Shown here: positions 8,523 through 15,621 of the stretch, in pieces | Position numbering within the stretch: position 1 is the stretch's first letter | Layout: each line of letters opens with the position of its first letter | Source of the DNA: Alphaproteobacteria bacterium | GTDB taxonomy: Bacteria > Pseudomonadota > Alphaproteobacteria > Rs-D84 | Assembly (NCBI GenBank): GCA_017505705.1 | Contig: JAFVOS010000011.1 | Location: 1 to 45,448, forward strand | Direction of reading: 5' to 3' | Length of the DNA: 45,448 bases | The notes under the pieces: generated by a model | The model's input: only the letters and a program-made list of their open reading frames with translations | What the model was told of the DNA's origin: nothing | The model's database searches: none | Translations under genes and position numbers: made by a program

Positions 8523-8559
8523 TTGACAATTGTATTTACAATGGTATAGTTCGTTGTAA
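8523..8559 (+). promoter_or_regulatory. Promoter with an overlapping inverted repeat (possible autoregulatory operator)
   Basis: TTGACA (8523-8528), a 16-nt spacer and TATAGT (8545-8550) form a strong promoter for the ribbon-helix-helix gene. TTACAA (8536-8541) and TTGTAA (8554-8559) are exact inverted arms flanking the -10 box, and further TTGTA/TACAA words lie nearby. Control by the encoded DNA-binding protein is an inference. Confidence 0.55.
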
Positions 8560-8595
8560 GTACGCCGGTATTGTATAAAGTATAGGAGATTGCAT

Positions 8596-8820
8596 ATGCC
8601 AAACGTTATGCAGCAATTATTTATAATGAACATTGAATCTTTGTTGCGTGAATATGCCGCATACAAGGCATTCAATAAATCAGATTGTGTAATCAATATG
8701 CGCATCCCCCGTCCTATTCTGGACAAAATCAAAGAACTGGCCGACGCCCAACACGTACCATATCAATCACTGATATCATCCGTACTATTCTCGCTGGCAA
8801 ATATCGAAGACAAAAAATAA
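8596..8820 (+). CDS. Ribbon-helix-helix (CopG/BrnA-like) DNA-binding protein
   Basis: This 74-residue protein starts at the ATG at 8596, chosen because GGAG lies 7 nt upstream; an earlier TTG has no ribosome-binding site. The C-terminal half matches the CopG antitoxin pattern: a beta strand CVINMRIPRPI, helix LDKIKELADAQHV, then PYQSLISSVLFSLAN. Such proteins form dimers that bind operators and often repress their own promoter. An N-terminal helix (about residues 1-28) may bind a partner. The usual BrnT or RelE toxin is absent; a DinD-like gene follows 20 nt downstream. It is either an orphan antitoxin or a small regulator. Confidence 0.7.
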   Translation: MPNVMQQLFIMNIESLLREYAAYKAFNKSDCVINMRIPRPILDKIKELADAQHVPYQSLISSVLFSLANIEDKK

Positions 8821-8840
8821 ATCAACCTAATCTGCCACCA

Positions 8841-9749
8841 ATGACAACGCAACCAAACAAAGAAATCACCTTTACAACACTAGCAAATACCTGTCATCAT
8901 ATTAACGATGAACAGACATTATTTTTACCCAACACAAACGATACAGAATATTGGTTATATTCTGATTTATACAATTTATTTTTTGCACCACCATTTGATT
9001 TAAAAAATATGGACGGCCACGTTTTTCAAAGTTTTGACACAACACCGACACCAAAAAATATAACACCATATTCATTTCTGCGCCAGCATGCACAATTTTG
9101 CAATCACGAATACAATATTCGCAGCCCATATCCCCCATACAATATGATAAAAAAATATGGTCTGGACATGAAGTTAAGTCGCTATGCATGTTTTTGCCTG
9201 TTTCGCAATATTCCAAATCTTGTTTTTACCCGCACGTATTTCATGATGCCAAATGCAGATTTTAAAACCGTCTATGACACATCGTACAAATATGCACGAA
9301 TTTACCTGCGTGAACAACTTCAAGATTCAGAACGTCGCCTGAATGGCGTTTTAAAAAACATTGACGCAAACATCGCCCTGTTTCGACACGAAGCATTCAA
9401 GACATTTTATAACGAAATATACACAGAACAAATCATCGATGCATATAACCTGGGCAAAAATATTACATTAGCCGACCACATGGGCGCACCATCATTATAC
9501 GCACGCAAATATGCGATTGATTCTGCGATAAGCAAATTTGACTACGCATTACACAAAGACCTGCGCTCATTTGCCATGATATTCGACCACGAACTGCGCA
9601 TTGCCAGATCCAAGATGATAAGCAAATTTAACACAACCCCAGAAAAAGATATACACAAACAATCAATAAAATCATTGATATCAGAATACAAGGCTGCCGA
9701 GAAAGCATTTATAAAACAATACGCCCCCTGCACCCTTAACACAAAATAA
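8841..9749 (+). CDS. Diverged DinD-like protein
   Basis: This 302-residue protein begins at the ATG at 8841; the frame is open further upstream but that part overlaps the preceding gene. Similarity to the DNA-damage-inducible protein D family is by motif memory. The N-terminus has EYWLYSDLYNLF (family: YW.ar.L...L). The middle reads LSRYACFCLFRNIPN then TRTYFMM (family: LSRYACYLI.QNGdP.....QTYFA) and YLREQLQDSERRLNGVL (family: ReKL..sEK.lsgv). The C-terminal part has ITLADHMG and KFDYALHKDLRS. Identity is low and the sequence is Asn/Tyr/Lys-rich and A+T-rich compared with neighbours. DinD in E. coli is SOS-induced and modulates RecA. A weakly related phage-type antirepressor is the alternative. 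Confidence 0.55.
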   Translation: MTTQPNKEITFTTLANTCHHINDEQTLFLPNTNDTEYWLYSDLYNLFFAPPFDLKNMDGHVFQSFDTTPTPKNITPYSFLRQHAQFCNHEYNIRSPYPPYNMIKKYGLDMKLSRYACFCLFRNIPNLVFTRTYFMMPNADFKTVYDTSYKYARIYLREQLQDSERRLNGVLKNIDANIALFRHEAFKTFYNEIYTEQIIDAYNLGKNITLADHMGAPSLYARKYAIDSAISKFDYALHKDLRSFAMIFDHELRIARSKMISKFNTTPEKDIHKQSIKSLISEYKAAEKAFIKQYAPCTLNTK

Positions 9750-9750
9750 G

Positions 9751-9775
9751 ACCCGACATTTGTCGGGTTTTATTT
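9751..9775. terminator. Intrinsic terminator after the DinD-like gene
   Basis: ACCCGAC (9751-9757) pairs with GTCGGGT (9762-9768) around ATTT, followed by TTTATTTTTA. It lies between convergent genes and may serve both. Confidence 0.85.
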
Positions 9776-10417
9776 TTATTTATTTGGAATAATTTTAATT
9801 TCCACACGACGATTTTGTGCACGCCCCGCCGCATCAGAATTAGACGCAATCGGATTAGACGATCCCATACCCAATACTTCAAATCGTGACGCCTTTACAC
9901 CCTGGCCCTGCAAATATGCTGCAACCGACTGTGCTCTCGATTTAGACAAAGCCAAATTATAATCTGCACTGCCTGTACTGTCTGTATGCCCCGAAACCAT
10001 CACCGTAGAATTACTATACTTCTTCAACACCTTGGCCACTGAATTTAACACTGGATAGAACGAAGAATTAATATCTGCCGAATCGGTTCTGAATGTAATA
10101 TTACCCGGCATAATCAAACGAATATTATCATCAGATTCAATAACCTGAACACCGGTTGACGCCAATTCTTGACGCAATTCAGCCGCCTGCACATCCAAAT
10201 AATATCCAACACCACCACCAACTGCTGCACCTGCCAGCGCACCAACCAACGCACCTTCACTGCTATTTCTGCTGCCAATCAAGGCCCCAGTCGTTGCCCC
10301 AATCGCCGTCCCCCATGTTGATTTCGCAGTCTGTGTCTGACCAGTATATGGATTAACCGTTGTACATCCTGCAACCAACACAACAGCCATTAACAAAGCA
10401 AATAATTTTTTCATCAC
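9776..10417 (-). CDS. OmpA-family lipoprotein with glycine-zipper segment (YiaD-like)
   Basis: This 213-residue lipoprotein has the lipobox VAGC (Cys about residue 18). A glycine-zipper stretch (GTAIGATTGALIG, GALVGALAGAAVGGGVGYY; about residues 36-76) probably inserts in or lines a membrane. A C-terminal OmpA domain (about 100-213) carries TFRTDSADINSSF, VSGHTDSTGSADYN and NRRVEIKI, the peptidoglycan-binding pattern. The arrangement matches E. coli YiaD. It probably ties the outer membrane to the wall. The start has AAGGAG; two adjacent ATGs are possible. It is a separate gene from pal and has a different architecture. Confidence 0.85.
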   Translation of the reverse strand: MMKKLFALLMAVVLVAGCTTVNPYTGQTQTAKSTWGTAIGATTGALIGSRNSSEGALVGALAGAAVGGGVGYYLDVQAAELRQELASTGVQVIESDDNIRLIMPGNITFRTDSADINSSFYPVLNSVAKVLKKYSNSTVMVSGHTDSTGSADYNLALSKSRAQSVAAYLQGQGVKASRFEVLGMGSSNPIASNSDAAGRAQNRRVEIKIIPNK

Positions 10418-10456
10418 TTCTCCTTTCTTGATTCAAAAATATTTTAACAAATTTTT

Positions 10457-11482
10457 TTAAAACGTCAACCGCATACCCGCTGATACAAATGGCGTCTCAG
10501 ACGTCACCCCCAGCGAAATCCAACCATCTACATTTTCACTGTACTTATATCTAAACGACCCGATTAACATATGATCCATAAAATCATCGACATCTCGGTT
10601 CCAAATCCCCGTATCCGAGAACATATATGTTAACGACACGCTGTATTTCAACAGATCATAACTGACCCCACTGCCCACGACCAATCCATCTGATATTGGT
10701 CCCACCGGATTATCATCATATATCACACGCACCGTCGTTCCCCAAATCCAGCTGTTATATTGAACATTCAGTCCTGCTGTAAATTGCGCACGCCAATCTG
10801 CTGTCACAGCTGGCGCATAAACATCTGTACTGAAACCATGCGGATTATCCATAAATGACGCACCAAAAGACCACGCCGTCTTAAGCTTGCCAGACGGCCT
10901 GCGAATTTTTAATCCTGCATCCACAGTAAAATCATAATCATCCGTTATACCCGCCAGCGACAAACCATATTGCGCCCCACCCCCTGACACAGAAACAACA
11001 TTCATACGCAACGCACTGCGCCCAGTGGTAAGCGTTGTATCTGAAATAACAGGCCCTGCTGGCACAATCTTTTTATGAAATATCGGCCTATCATTAATGC
11101 GCAACCCACCAACATCAGGCAACCCAACCCCCAGCTTTCTGGCAATTGAATCTGTAAACCCCAACTCTATCCGTCCGGCATCACGCAATTCATAAAACCC
11201 GAACGCTTCACGCATGGCACGCCCATCATCCAGTGCTGCCGCATCCAATGCATACACCGCCCCAAACTTATGCTCATCGTTTGGCGCAAAATTCATCTGC
11301 CCACGCACACGCCAGTCACCAATAAATACAGGCGTCTGCAATTTTGGCTGAATCATTCCCCCCGTACCATATCCAGATAATTTAAAATTAAATTTTCCTG
11401 TATCAAATTGCAGTGCACTTGCCCCCGCACCAGACATCAGCAACAAAAAGGCTGCCAAACTAAATTTATTTATAACACCCAT
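10457..11482 (-). CDS. Putative outer-membrane porin
   Basis: This roughly 341-residue protein has a signal peptide ending near GASA, then alternating beta strands such as FNFKLSGYGTGGMI, DWRVRGQMNFAP and FGFYELRDAGRIELGFTDS, and a C-terminal strand ending MRLTF. The opening strand plus the loop with a constriction-like segment resembles Gram-negative general porins, and length fits a 16-stranded barrel. I placed the start at the ATG at 11482, 9 nt after AGGAA; a TTG two codons earlier is possible. Its ribosome-binding site overlaps the end of rpoH, so cotranscription with this heat-shock sigma gene is likely. Confidence 0.75.
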   Translation of the reverse strand: MGVINKFSLAAFLLLMSGAGASALQFDTGKFNFKLSGYGTGGMIQPKLQTPVFIGDWRVRGQMNFAPNDEHKFGAVYALDAAALDDGRAMREAFGFYELRDAGRIELGFTDSIARKLGVGLPDVGGLRINDRPIFHKKIVPAGPVISDTTLTTGRSALRMNVVSVSGGGAQYGLSLAGITDDYDFTVDAGLKIRRPSGKLKTAWSFGASFMDNPHGFSTDVYAPAVTADWRAQFTAGLNVQYNSWIWGTTVRVIYDDNPVGPISDGLVVGSGVSYDLLKYSVSLTYMFSDTGIWNRDVDDFMDHMLIGSFRYKYSENVDGWISLGVTSETPFVSAGMRLTF

Positions 11483-11488
11483 TCCCAA

Positions 11489-12400
11489 CTATTCCTGCGC
11501 TTCTTTTAATATTGCACCACTCAGTTTTTTATAAGCCCGTTCTTCTATCTGCCTTACACGTTCACGTGAAATACCATACTTCTGCGACAAAGATTCCAAC
11601 GTCACCACCGGATCAGACAAACGACGTGCTTTTAAAATCTCTCTATCACGTTCTGGCAAGGCCTCCAAATGTTTACGCAACAATTCATATCCCCGACGAC
11701 GAAATTCCAGACGTTCCAGCCCTTCTTCTATATTCATTTTGTTATCTGCCAGATTCGACAAAATATCTGTTGATCCTTCGTCATTACTGTGTGCCGGCGC
11801 ATTCAAAGACACATCACGTGCCCCGATACGTGTCGCCATACGCTTAACATCATTTTCTGGCACATTCAGATATTCTGCGACTTTCTTTGTCTGCTCATCA
11901 GACATATTGTTATCCATAATGCCCAGGGCCCGCTTAGCACGTGCCAAATTAAAGAACACACGTTTTTGATTTGCCGACGTACCAATTTTAACAATTGACC
12001 AGTTATTTAATATTGTTTCATAAATTTCTGCACGCACCCAAAACATTGCATACGTTGAAAATCGAAAACCTTTTTCTGGATCAAATTTTTGCACCGCTTG
12101 CATCAGCCCCATATTTCCACTGGCAATCAAATCACCAACTGGGATACCATAATTTTTAAAATCATATGCCACCGACACAACCATTCGCAAATGACTGGCC
12201 ACCAGTTTTTCTGCCGCCGCTGCATCATGATTTTTAACCCATTGGGTTGCATATTCATATTCTTCTTCTGCGGTCAAAATAGGAATTTTCTGAACAGTTT
12301 GAATATACTGGGCCAATCCAGATTCGTCACTGACCCCACGTGCCGCCACCAGCGACGTATTTGTTGCAACTGGTAATGTGTTCTTGATTTGCTTTTTCAT
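11489..12400 (-). CDS. rpoH: RNA polymerase heat-shock sigma factor RpoH (sigma-32)
   Basis: This 303-residue sigma-70-family protein lacks region 1.1. Region 1.2 starts near YIQTVQKIPILTAEEEYEYA. Region 2 reads LVASHLRMVVSVAYDFKNYG, GLMQAVQKFDPEKGFRFSTYAMFWVRAEI. The RpoH-box region is NQKRVFFNLARAKRAL, and region 4 has VTLESLSQKYGISRERVRQIEERAYKKL. The RpoH box separates it from RpoD and RpoS. The start is the ATG at 12400: no Shine-Dalgarno is seen, and a promoter ends 7 nt upstream, suggesting a leaderless transcript. A porin gene follows almost without gap. It is divergent from the TPR-like/BamB-like pair. An RNA-thermometer 5' leader as in enterobacteria would be absent if the start is correct. 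Confidence 0.92.
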   Translation of the reverse strand: MKKQIKNTLPVATNTSLVAARGVSDESGLAQYIQTVQKIPILTAEEEYEYATQWVKNHDAAAAEKLVASHLRMVVSVAYDFKNYGIPVGDLIASGNMGLMQAVQKFDPEKGFRFSTYAMFWVRAEIYETILNNWSIVKIGTSANQKRVFFNLARAKRALGIMDNNMSDEQTKKVAEYLNVPENDVKRMATRIGARDVSLNAPAHSNDEGSTDILSNLADNKMNIEEGLERLEFRRRGYELLRKHLEALPERDREILKARRLSDPVVTLESLSQKYGISRERVRQIEERAYKKLSGAILKEAQE

Positions 12401-12412
12401 AACTTTTATAGT
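12384..12412 (+). promoter_or_regulatory. Promoter for the TPR-like/BamB-like pair, overlapping rpoH start
   Basis: TTGATT (12384-12389), a 17-nt spacer and TATAGT (12407-12412) drive the plus-strand gene at 12455. The -35 box lies inside the first codons of rpoH and the -10 overlaps the rpoH -10, so the two promoters may compete. Confidence 0.5.
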
Positions 12413-12436
12413 ATACCATAATTTAAGATTTATCAA
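12408..12436 (-). promoter_or_regulatory. rpoH promoter positioned for leaderless transcription
   Basis: On the minus strand TTGATA (12436-12431), a 17-nt spacer, TACTAT (12413-12408) and 7 nt lead to ATG at 12400. The -10 box overlaps the -10 box of the divergent promoter. Confidence 0.55.
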
Positions 12437-12454
12437 GCACAGGAGATTTATAAA

Positions 12455-13105
12455 ATGTCATCAATCTTAAAAAGAAATCAGAAAATTGCCCCACAAAAGA
12501 AAACACGCCAGGAACATGCCGAAGACGCCCTGTATCGTGAAGTATGGGAAGAAGTAAACAACGAAAAAACAATCAAATTCATTAAAAAATATCAGCGTCA
12601 CATGTTGGCTGGTGCATTGGTTGTTTTGATTATTGCAACTGGTTTTCAGATTGGCGTCCGTCATATTAACAACACCAGAATTCAAACCGCCGAACGCTAT
12701 GAAGCAGCTGTCCAAACAGTTGACGCAAACACCCTGGCACAATTTGCAAACGACGCATCTGGCGCCACATCTGATTTGGCATTATTCCAGGCATACCTGA
12801 TTGATAAAGACATCAACAAATTAAACCAACTGGCCAGCGACGGTCACACACGTGATTTTCGTGACCTTGCAAAATTGCACATCATCAGCATCCAAGGCGA
12901 CGAAATGACCAGCGACCAGGTAAAAGAAATGCTATCTGACATGGACACAAAATCATCACCATTTTATTACACAGCAATTTTGACAATGGCACAAAAATAC
13001 CTGGCGGACGGCAATCGTGAATTGGCGAACAAATGGCTGGACAAAATTATCAACGACGCTGATGCCCCTGCATCTATTGTATCAACTGCAACAACATTAA
13101 AATAA
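12455..13105 (+). CDS. Membrane-anchored TPR-like protein (YfgM/TPR_21 type)
   Basis: This 216-residue protein has a charged cytoplasmic N-terminus with EDALYREVWEEVNNEK (about residues 24-39), one transmembrane helix (MLAGALVVLIIATGFQIGV, about 50-68) and a helical periplasmic part. The periplasmic part has TPR-like pairs such as DLALFQAYLIDKDINKLNQL and YTAILTMAQKYLADGNRELA. The layout matches the YfgM-like proteins found before bamB and der in proteobacteria. Its neighbour 11 nt downstream is a BamB-like lipoprotein, which supports the assignment. It probably helps chaperone secreted or outer-membrane proteins. AGGAG precedes the ATG. Confidence 0.8.
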   Translation: MSSILKRNQKIAPQKKTRQEHAEDALYREVWEEVNNEKTIKFIKKYQRHMLAGALVVLIIATGFQIGVRHINNTRIQTAERYEAAVQTVDANTLAQFANDASGATSDLALFQAYLIDKDINKLNQLASDGHTRDFRDLAKLHIISIQGDEMTSDQVKEMLSDMDTKSSPFYYTAILTMAQKYLADGNRELANKWLDKIINDADAPASIVSTATTLK

Positions 13106-13116
13106 AGGCACAAATA

Positions 13117-13842
13117 ATGAAGCACATACCCCTGATAATTTTGTCTGCATTGGCATTGAATGCATGCGACAAACACGATCCAATTTTACCAGGGGTACGT
13201 ACATCTATTTTTGCAACAAATAATGTGACAGTATTAAATACACAAACCCCAAAATTATCGCCAGACGCATATTCTGCGCCAAACACCGATTGTCCATATA
13301 CCCAGGATTCATCCAATACAATCTGGCATGGGAAAAGAAAAATATTCAGTGGTTTTCCAACAAACAATTCTGTATCCAGCAACCAATCACCAACCTGCAG
13401 CGGCAAATACGTTTATGCAGGCCTGACCACCGGTGAAGTTGTTAAAATAAATCCAACAAATAAAAAAATAATTTGGATTGCCGACATTTATCGCCCCAGC
13501 AATTTAACAGGTGGCGCATCTGTTCTGGACATTGTTGCCCCAATCATTGTTCGTGATGGTTTTGTATACGCTGGCGGATTGGGCGATGCATTTTGCAAAC
13601 TGAATGCAACATCCGGGGCCAAATTGTGGTGCACCAGCATCAGCGTTGCCACCCCATTTGTAATGGTGGACGACGTCGCATTTGTATTGGGTGGTGATAA
13701 AAATTTATACTCGGTAAAATTAGCAGACGGCACAGTTTACTGGAAACAGCCGGTTAAAAAGTTAACCGCACCAAAATATAGCAACAACACTGTCACAATC
13801 GGAAATCAAAAATTCAACGCCCAAACCGGCCAAGAAATTTAA
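13117..13842 (+). CDS. bamB: BamB-like PQQ-propeller lipoprotein, shortened
   Basis: This 241-residue lipoprotein has the lipobox LNAC (Cys about residue 17) and propeller blades with PQQ-like repeats: KYVYAGLTTGEVVKINPTNKKIIW, GFVYAGGLGDAFCKLNATSGAKLWC, VAFVLGGDKNLYSVKLADGTVYW. The segment IYRPSNLTGGASVLDIVAPI is typical of alphaproteobacterial BamB. BamB is an accessory part of the outer-membrane barrel assembly machine. Usual length is near 380-450 residues, so several blades are missing. The coding frame is intact and ends before a strong terminator, so this looks like a genuinely small form. The usual following gene der is not present. Confidence 0.75.
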   Translation: MKHIPLIILSALALNACDKHDPILPGVRTSIFATNNVTVLNTQTPKLSPDAYSAPNTDCPYTQDSSNTIWHGKRKIFSGFPTNNSVSSNQSPTCSGKYVYAGLTTGEVVKINPTNKKIIWIADIYRPSNLTGGASVLDIVAPIIVRDGFVYAGGLGDAFCKLNATSGAKLWCTSISVATPFVMVDDVAFVLGGDKNLYSVKLADGTVYWKQPVKKLTAPKYSNNTVTIGNQKFNAQTGQEI

Positions 13843-13858
13843 AAAGACGATATAAAAA

Positions 13859-13879
13859 AACGCAGCAAATTGCTGCGTT
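13859..13879. terminator. Intrinsic terminator between BamB-like and pilin genes
   Basis: AACGCAGCA (13859-13867) pairs with TGCTGCGTT (13871-13879) around AAT, with an A-tract before and CTTATTTTTTT after. It sits between convergent genes. Confidence 0.9.
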
Positions 13880-13896
13880 CTTATTTTTTTCGACTA

Positions 13897-14274
13897 TTAC
13901 CATCCTTGAAACAACTCTGCTGGACAATCCAAGAAAGCCTGCGCCCCTGTTGCACTACTTAACACTGACAAGAAAGTTCCGATACCAAACAACAAAATAA
14001 AGCCAATCAACATACTGACGCCCTTCTCTTTTACTTCCTTCATAGCATCAATAGATTTACCGCCAGAGATATATCCCCATGCCCATGATGCAATTAAGAA
14101 TCCTGCACCAACAAACGCCAATGTACGCAATAACTTAAAAATCCCCTGAAATTCTTTAATCAAACCACACAAATCCGCATTCGCCGCCAATCCAGCCGTT
14201 GCAGCCGACGCATTGGAAACAGTTATAAATGCAGCCAATGCCGCAAAACCAATAAGTTTCAATTGTTTTTTCAT
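13897..14274 (-). CDS. VirB2/TrbC-like pilin-type small membrane protein
   Basis: This 125-residue protein starts at the ATG at 14274, which has AAGGGG 6-7 nt upstream. The signal peptide MKKQLKLIGFAALAAFITVSNASA is followed by a short region with one Cys and two hydrophobic helices (LAFVGAGFLIASWAWGYISG and GVSMLIGFILLFGIGTFLSV) joined by a polar loop (GKSIDAMKEVKEKG). This is the size and topology of VirB2/TrbC major pilins of type IV secretion. Two Cys (ADLC, DCPAE) could pair. No other vir or trb gene is nearby. It may be exported as a filament subunit or have been recruited to another use; function is uncertain. Confidence 0.6.
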   Translation of the reverse strand: MKKQLKLIGFAALAAFITVSNASAATAGLAANADLCGLIKEFQGIFKLLRTLAFVGAGFLIASWAWGYISGGKSIDAMKEVKEKGVSMLIGFILLFGIGTFLSVLSSATGAQAFLDCPAELFQGW

Positions 14275-14344
14275 ACAAAACCCCTTTACCTTTTTATTTG
14301 ATTTTATCATAAAAATCACACTAATTCAAATAATAATAAAAATA

Positions 14345-14366
14345 AATCCCGCCATTTGGCGGGATT
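14345..14366 (-). terminator. Intrinsic terminator after dnaN
   Basis: AATCCCGCC (14345-14353) pairs with GGCGGGATT (14358-14366) around ATTT. On the minus strand it is followed by TATTTTTATT. Confidence 0.85.
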
Positions 14367-14369
14367 GTT

Positions 14370-15488
14370 TTACATTCTCATTGGCATTAATACGAACAAT
14401 GCATCCGTATCTTTTTCCGTAGATTTGATAATCGTCGGCGACAAAGGATCCTGCATTTCCATTTGGAATTTTTCACCTTCGACCTGGCCGGCCACATCCA
14501 GCAAGAATTTTACATTAAACATCACTGTGAACGATGCATCACCATTGTATTCAATATCTAATTCCTGGGTTGCGGTACCTGCATCTGGACTTGATGCATT
14601 AACGACCAATTTGTTCATACTGAATGTCAATTGAACAGATTTTGTTTTATCAACACTGGCCACAGACACCAAATCAACCGCATTAACAAACGCTTTTCTG
14701 TCCAAGATTGCAATCTTGTCATTACCCTTTGGAATTACAACACGATAGTTTGGATATTGTGCATCAACCAATTTGCTGGTCAATGTTGCCGCCCCAACTG
14801 TAAAGCGCGCCTTGGTATCAGACAATTCAACCATTACATCATCAACATTGGCGTCTTCCAGCAATTTTGACAATTCGCCAATTACCCGACGTGGCAAAAT
14901 AACCGATGGCATATCCGCACTGCCTGCGGGGGCCGCCATTGCACACAACGCCATACGTTGTGCATCTGTTGCAACCGCTGTCAGCATCTTTTCACCACTG
15001 TCATCTGCGATATGGAAATAAATCCCCCCCAAATGATAACGAACATCATCTGTTGGAATTGCAAATTTTGTCTGATTAATCAGGTGCGCCAAATCCCCTG
15101 TTGTCATTTGGAATTTTGTGGTCAGATTGCTGCCTGCCATTGCTGGGAAGTTTTCTGCTGGCAACGTTGGCAAACGAAATACAGCACGACCACTGGACAC
15201 AACCAACTGATCCCCAGATTGTTTAAAATTAATTTCTGCATCATCTGGCAATTTACGCACAATATCGTACAACATCTGAACAGGCACTGTAATCTTACCC
15301 CCCAGGGTAATATCCGCTGCCACATGTTCAACCAATTCCAAATCAACATTTGTCGCAGACATAATCAAATCATCTGCAACTTCTAACTTAACATTCATCA
15401 ATATCGGCAGTGTCGCACGTTTTTCCACGATGGACTGCATATGCCCCAGCGCACGAATCAGAACCTGACGAAATACTGAAAACTCCAT
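14370..15488 (-). CDS. dnaN: DNA polymerase III beta sliding clamp DnaN
   Basis: This 372-residue clamp holds polymerase III on DNA as a ring dimer. It shows three consecutive clamp domains. N-terminal MEFSVFRQVLIRALGHMQSIVEKRATLPIL contains the conserved RATLPIL. The middle domain has LINQTKFAIPTDDVRYHLGGIYFH, and the end reads DTDALFVLMPMRM, equivalent to the usual PMRL C-terminus. Length is normal (about 366-375). It has AGGAG before the ATG. dnaA and recF are not adjacent, so this is not an obvious origin region. Confidence 0.96.
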   Translation of the reverse strand: MEFSVFRQVLIRALGHMQSIVEKRATLPILMNVKLEVADDLIMSATNVDLELVEHVAADITLGGKITVPVQMLYDIVRKLPDDAEINFKQSGDQLVVSSGRAVFRLPTLPAENFPAMAGSNLTTKFQMTTGDLAHLINQTKFAIPTDDVRYHLGGIYFHIADDSGEKMLTAVATDAQRMALCAMAAPAGSADMPSVILPRRVIGELSKLLEDANVDDVMVELSDTKARFTVGAATLTSKLVDAQYPNYRVVIPKGNDKIAILDRKAFVNAVDLVSVASVDKTKSVQLTFSMNKLVVNASSPDAGTATQELDIEYNGDASFTVMFNVKFLLDVAGQVEGEKFQMEMQDPLSPTIIKSTEKDTDALFVLMPMRM

Positions 15489-15595
15489 AATACGCTCCTG
15501 TTTCCTTTATCTGTGTATATTCTTCCTACACTCTTTTGCTTAAACTTTACCAAAAAACCCCGATTCGGTGCAAGGGCTAAAACACCCCAAATAAA

Positions 15596-15615
15596 AATGC
15601 CCCGTTCGGGGCATT
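15596..15615 (-). terminator. Intrinsic terminator after the AsmA gene
   Basis: AATGCCCC (15596-15603) pairs with GGGGCATT (15608-15615) around GTTC, followed on the minus strand by TTTATTTGGGG. Confidence 0.85.
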
Positions 15616-15621
15616 CAGAAA

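Noticed and set aside
8388-8732. Minus-strand frame overlapping the ribbon-helix-helix gene
   Set aside because: Cys/Tyr-rich and lacks a recognisable domain or ribosome-binding site; it overlaps the promoter and start of a better-supported gene.
8596-9749. A classical BrnT/BrnA or RelBE toxin-antitoxin pair
   Set aside because: The antitoxin-like half is present, but the partner resembles DinD and is far larger than such toxins; no small toxin frame lies on either side.
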